From Verrucomicrobiaceae bacterium (lineage in GTDB: Bacteria; Verrucomicrobiota; Verrucomicrobiia; Verrucomicrobiales; Akkermansiaceae), in assembly GCA_027483005.1 (NCBI GenBank), contig JAIXVN010000369.1:1-6759 (forward strand): a DNA stretch of 6,759 nucleotides. The letters run 5' to 3'. Made by a program: the position numbers and the translations under genes. Positions 5,194-6,759 of this stretch are shown piece after piece. The notes beneath the pieces are model-generated. The model was not told the DNA's origin, did not search any database, and saw nothing but the letters and a program-made list of their open reading frames with translations. Position 1 is the first letter of the stretch. Each line of letters begins with the position of its first letter.

Positions 5194-5877
5194 ATGGAAC
5201 CCAAGCATGTCCGGAGCCGTCGCCAAGGCTTCACCTTGATCGAATTGTTGGTGGTGATCGTGATCATCGTGGTGCTGGCGGTGCTTTCCGCCGTCGGAGC
5301 CGCGAAGTTCATCGACAAGGGCAAGAAGGTCCAGGCTCTGGCGCAGATCCGCGATCTTTCGACAGGACTTCAGGCTTTCTCAGTGGACTACCAGCGTGGC
5401 CCGATCCCCAAGGAGAAGCGGGATGCCGGAGTGGACACGGTCTATGGAGATCCGGATGCCATGTACACCAACGATTTCATCGTCTCGGCGCTTCTCGGTG
5501 ATCCGAGGCAGTTTTCCTACGGTGCCTCCAATTTCGACGTGGCGGATGTGAATCCGAAGAAGGAGATGTATCTTCAACTGCCGCTTTCCGGCGACAAGAA
5601 GAACGGCGTCGGACCGGACGGCATTCTCTACGATCCGTGGGGCAACTCGATGATGATCGCCATCAATACCCCGCCTTTTCGCTCGGATGAGGCGGAAGGG
5701 GTCTATGACAAGCTGATGTGGACCTTCGGCGTGGGTGAATACACCGACAGCAGGCCCCGCGAGCAGGATTTCGTGATCTGGTCCTTCGGCAAGGATGGCA
5801 AGAAGGGCAAAAATGGAGCCACCAAGACCGATGTGATTCCGTTTGCGAATTCGGATGATGTGACTTCGTGGCAATAA
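5194..5877 (+). CDS. GspG-like type II secretion pseudopilin / type IV pilin-like protein
   Basis: A 227-residue pilin-like protein. It has a short basic leader (1-12, ending RRQG), a type III prepilin cleavage site after G12, then FTLIE with the conserved E17 at mature position 5, and one hydrophobic helix (about 13-40) that anchors it in the inner membrane until assembly. A prepilin peptidase would cleave and methylate it. The C-terminal half resembles the major pseudopilin GspG: DPWGN (147-151), then FVIWSFGKDGKKGKNG (193-208) and SDDVTSW (220-226), paralleling GspG's Ca-binding loop and terminal Trp. It is much longer than GspG (about 140) owing to an insert of roughly 75 residues between the helix and DPWGN, including DVNPKKEMYLQLP. 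No other secretion genes lie beside it, so it may serve a separately encoded T2SS or pilus, or be a stand-alone pseudopilin. The start is the ATG at 5194, giving a normal leader length. Confidence 0.88.
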   Translation: MEPKHVRSRRQGFTLIELLVVIVIIVVLAVLSAVGAAKFIDKGKKVQALAQIRDLSTGLQAFSVDYQRGPIPKEKRDAGVDTVYGDPDAMYTNDFIVSALLGDPRQFSYGASNFDVADVNPKKEMYLQLPLSGDKKNGVGPDGILYDPWGNSMMIAINTPPFRSDEAEGVYDKLMWTFGVGEYTDSRPREQDFVIWSFGKDGKKGKNGATKTDVIPFANSDDVTSWQ

Positions 5878-5884
5878 CGTCACC

Positions 5885-5900
5885 GCCGGGCTTGCCCGGC
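5885..5900 (+). other. Short GC hairpin between pseudopilin and oxidoreductase genes
   Basis: A perfect inverted repeat, GCCGGG-CTTG-CCCGGC, starts 7 bases after the pseudopilin stop. There is no T-run after it, so it is not a standard terminator. It may protect the 3' end of the pseudopilin mRNA or act as a weak attenuator before the next gene, which starts 49 bases after the stop. Confidence 0.5.
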
Positions 5901-5926
5901 AGGGGGCTGTCGCATTAGCAATCCAC

Positions 5927-6759
5927 ATGCAGAACATTCGAGCGGGAGTGGCCGGGGCCGGGGCGATGGGGCGGAATCATGCCCGCGTGTATTCCCAACT
6001 GCCTGAAGTCGATCTCGCCGTCGTCTATGACGCCGATGCCGCGAGGGCCGAAGCCGTGGCTGCGGAATTCGGTGCCACACCGGTTTCCAGTCTAGAAGAG
6101 CTGGCCGCGCTCTGCGACGTGGCGAGCGTGGCCGTGCCGACCATTGCCCACCGGACCGTCGGTTGCCAGTTGATGGAACTGGGGGTCCACGTGCTGATGG
6201 AAAAGCCGATCGCGCCGACCGTCGAGGATGCCCAGGTGCTGGTGGAGACTTCCGCACGCACCGGCAAGGTGCTTCAGATCGGACACATCGAGCGCTTCAA
6301 TCCGGTCCTCCGTGAGCTGGAGAAAAAGCTGACCCACCCCAGATTCATCGAGGCTCACCGGCTTTCCCCCTTTCCCAACCGCAGCATCGACATCGGGGTG
6401 GTGCTCGACCTGATGATCCATGATCTGGAAATCATCCTCCACCTCGTGCGTTCGCCCATCGCCAGCATCGACGCCGTCGGGGTGGCCGTGCTGACGCCGA
6501 ATGAAGACATCGCCAACGCCCGTCTCCGTTTCGAGAACGGCTGCGTGGCCAATGTCACTGCCAGCCGGATCAGTCCGGACAAGATGCGCAAGCTGCGGGT
6601 GTTTCAGGAAGACTGCTATCTCTCGCTCGACTACCAGGAGCAATCCGGCCAGATCCACTGGCGGGAAGGCATGGAGATCAAACGTGGCGCCGTCGAGGTG
6701 GAACCGGGCGAGCCCCTTAAGCTCGAACTCGAGGCCTTCGTCCGCAGTGCGGCGGCAGG
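5927..6759 (+). CDS. Gfo/Idh/MocA-family NAD(P)-dependent oxidoreductase, 3' end cut by window edge
   Basis: Cytoplasmic sugar or sugar-nucleotide dehydrogenase; 277 whole codons are visible and the frame is still open at the right edge. An N-terminal Rossmann fold shows GAGAMG (10-15) and D35 at the end of strand 2. The family EKP motif is at 92-94 (LMEKPIA), with K93 the usual catalytic lysine. The C-terminal alpha/beta domain holds DLMIHDLE (161-168) with the likely catalytic H165. GHIERFNP (119-126), RFIEAHRLSPF (139-149), DIANARLRFENGCVANVTASR and MRKLRVFQ are, from memory, characteristic of homologues encoded inside lipid A (lpx) clusters, related to the GnnA UDP-GlcNAc 3-dehydrogenase. 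Substrate is therefore a guess: UDP-GlcNAc for an amide-linked lipid A. The ATG at 5927 puts the glycine motif at the normal distance. There is no Shine-Dalgarno site. The right-hand neighbour, unseen here, would be informative. Confidence 0.9.
   Translation, partial: MQNIRAGVAGAGAMGRNHARVYSQLPEVDLAVVYDADAARAEAVAAEFGATPVSSLEELAALCDVASVAVPTIAHRTVGCQLMELGVHVLMEKPIAPTVEDAQVLVETSARTGKVLQIGHIERFNPVLRELEKKLTHPRFIEAHRLSPFPNRSIDIGVVLDLMIHDLEIILHLVRSPIASIDAVGVAVLTPNEDIANARLRFENGCVANVTASRISPDKMRKLRVFQEDCYLSLDYQEQSGQIHWREGMEIKRGAVEVEPGEPLKLELEAFVRSAAA

Noticed and set aside
1..6759. CRISPR array, tRNA, rRNA, insertion sequence, prophage or riboswitch
   Set aside because: No regularly spaced repeats, cloverleaf, transposase or integrase motifs, or long conserved leader seen; nearly all sequence is assigned to coding genes.

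Overview
The window is ordinary-looking, GC-rich bacterial chromosome with tightly packed genes. No phage, IS, CRISPR, rRNA or tRNA sequence was seen. A member of the Verrucomicrobiota (Luteolibacter/Haloferula-like) is my best guess. That rests on the style of the large GspG-like pseudopilin, the 320-residue transaldolase, the gram-negative envelope genes and the absence of Shine-Dalgarno sites; it is an inference, not a match result.

Layout. At the left edge is the 3' part of aspS on the plus strand (1-843). A convergent gap of about 150 bp follows, with a short tandem repeat. Then come five consecutive minus-strand genes, listed here in transcription order. Transaldolase (5026-4064) ends at a clear intrinsic terminator (4044-4012). 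A three-gene cluster follows: an exported protein with a SecD P1-head-like fold (3969-3484), an exported M23 zinc peptidase starting exactly where the previous gene stops (TGA/ATG abutting, 3483-2392), and a RidA-family protein 13 bases further on (2378-1917). After a palindrome-dense gap comes a TatD-family metal-dependent hydrolase (1788-997). To the right, on the plus strand, are a GspG-like pseudopilin (5194-5877) and a Gfo/Idh/MocA oxidoreductase running off the edge (5927-6759). The latter carries motifs I associate with the lipid-A-linked (GnnA/lpx-cluster) branch of that family.

Function. Housekeeping functions (tRNA charging, pentose phosphate pathway, metabolite repair, a DNase-like hydrolase) are mixed with envelope functions (peptidoglycan hydrolase, pseudopilin, possible lipid A sugar dehydrogenase). 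The most unusual item is the stand-alone exported SecD-head-like protein translationally coupled to an M23 peptidase.

Translation signals. None of the seven starts inside the window has a convincing Shine-Dalgarno site. The pseudopilin has a promoter-like pair whose predicted transcription start falls exactly on the A of its ATG. I found no clearly new multi-gene system; the long plus-strand reading frames opposite the minus-strand genes are GC-driven shadows.
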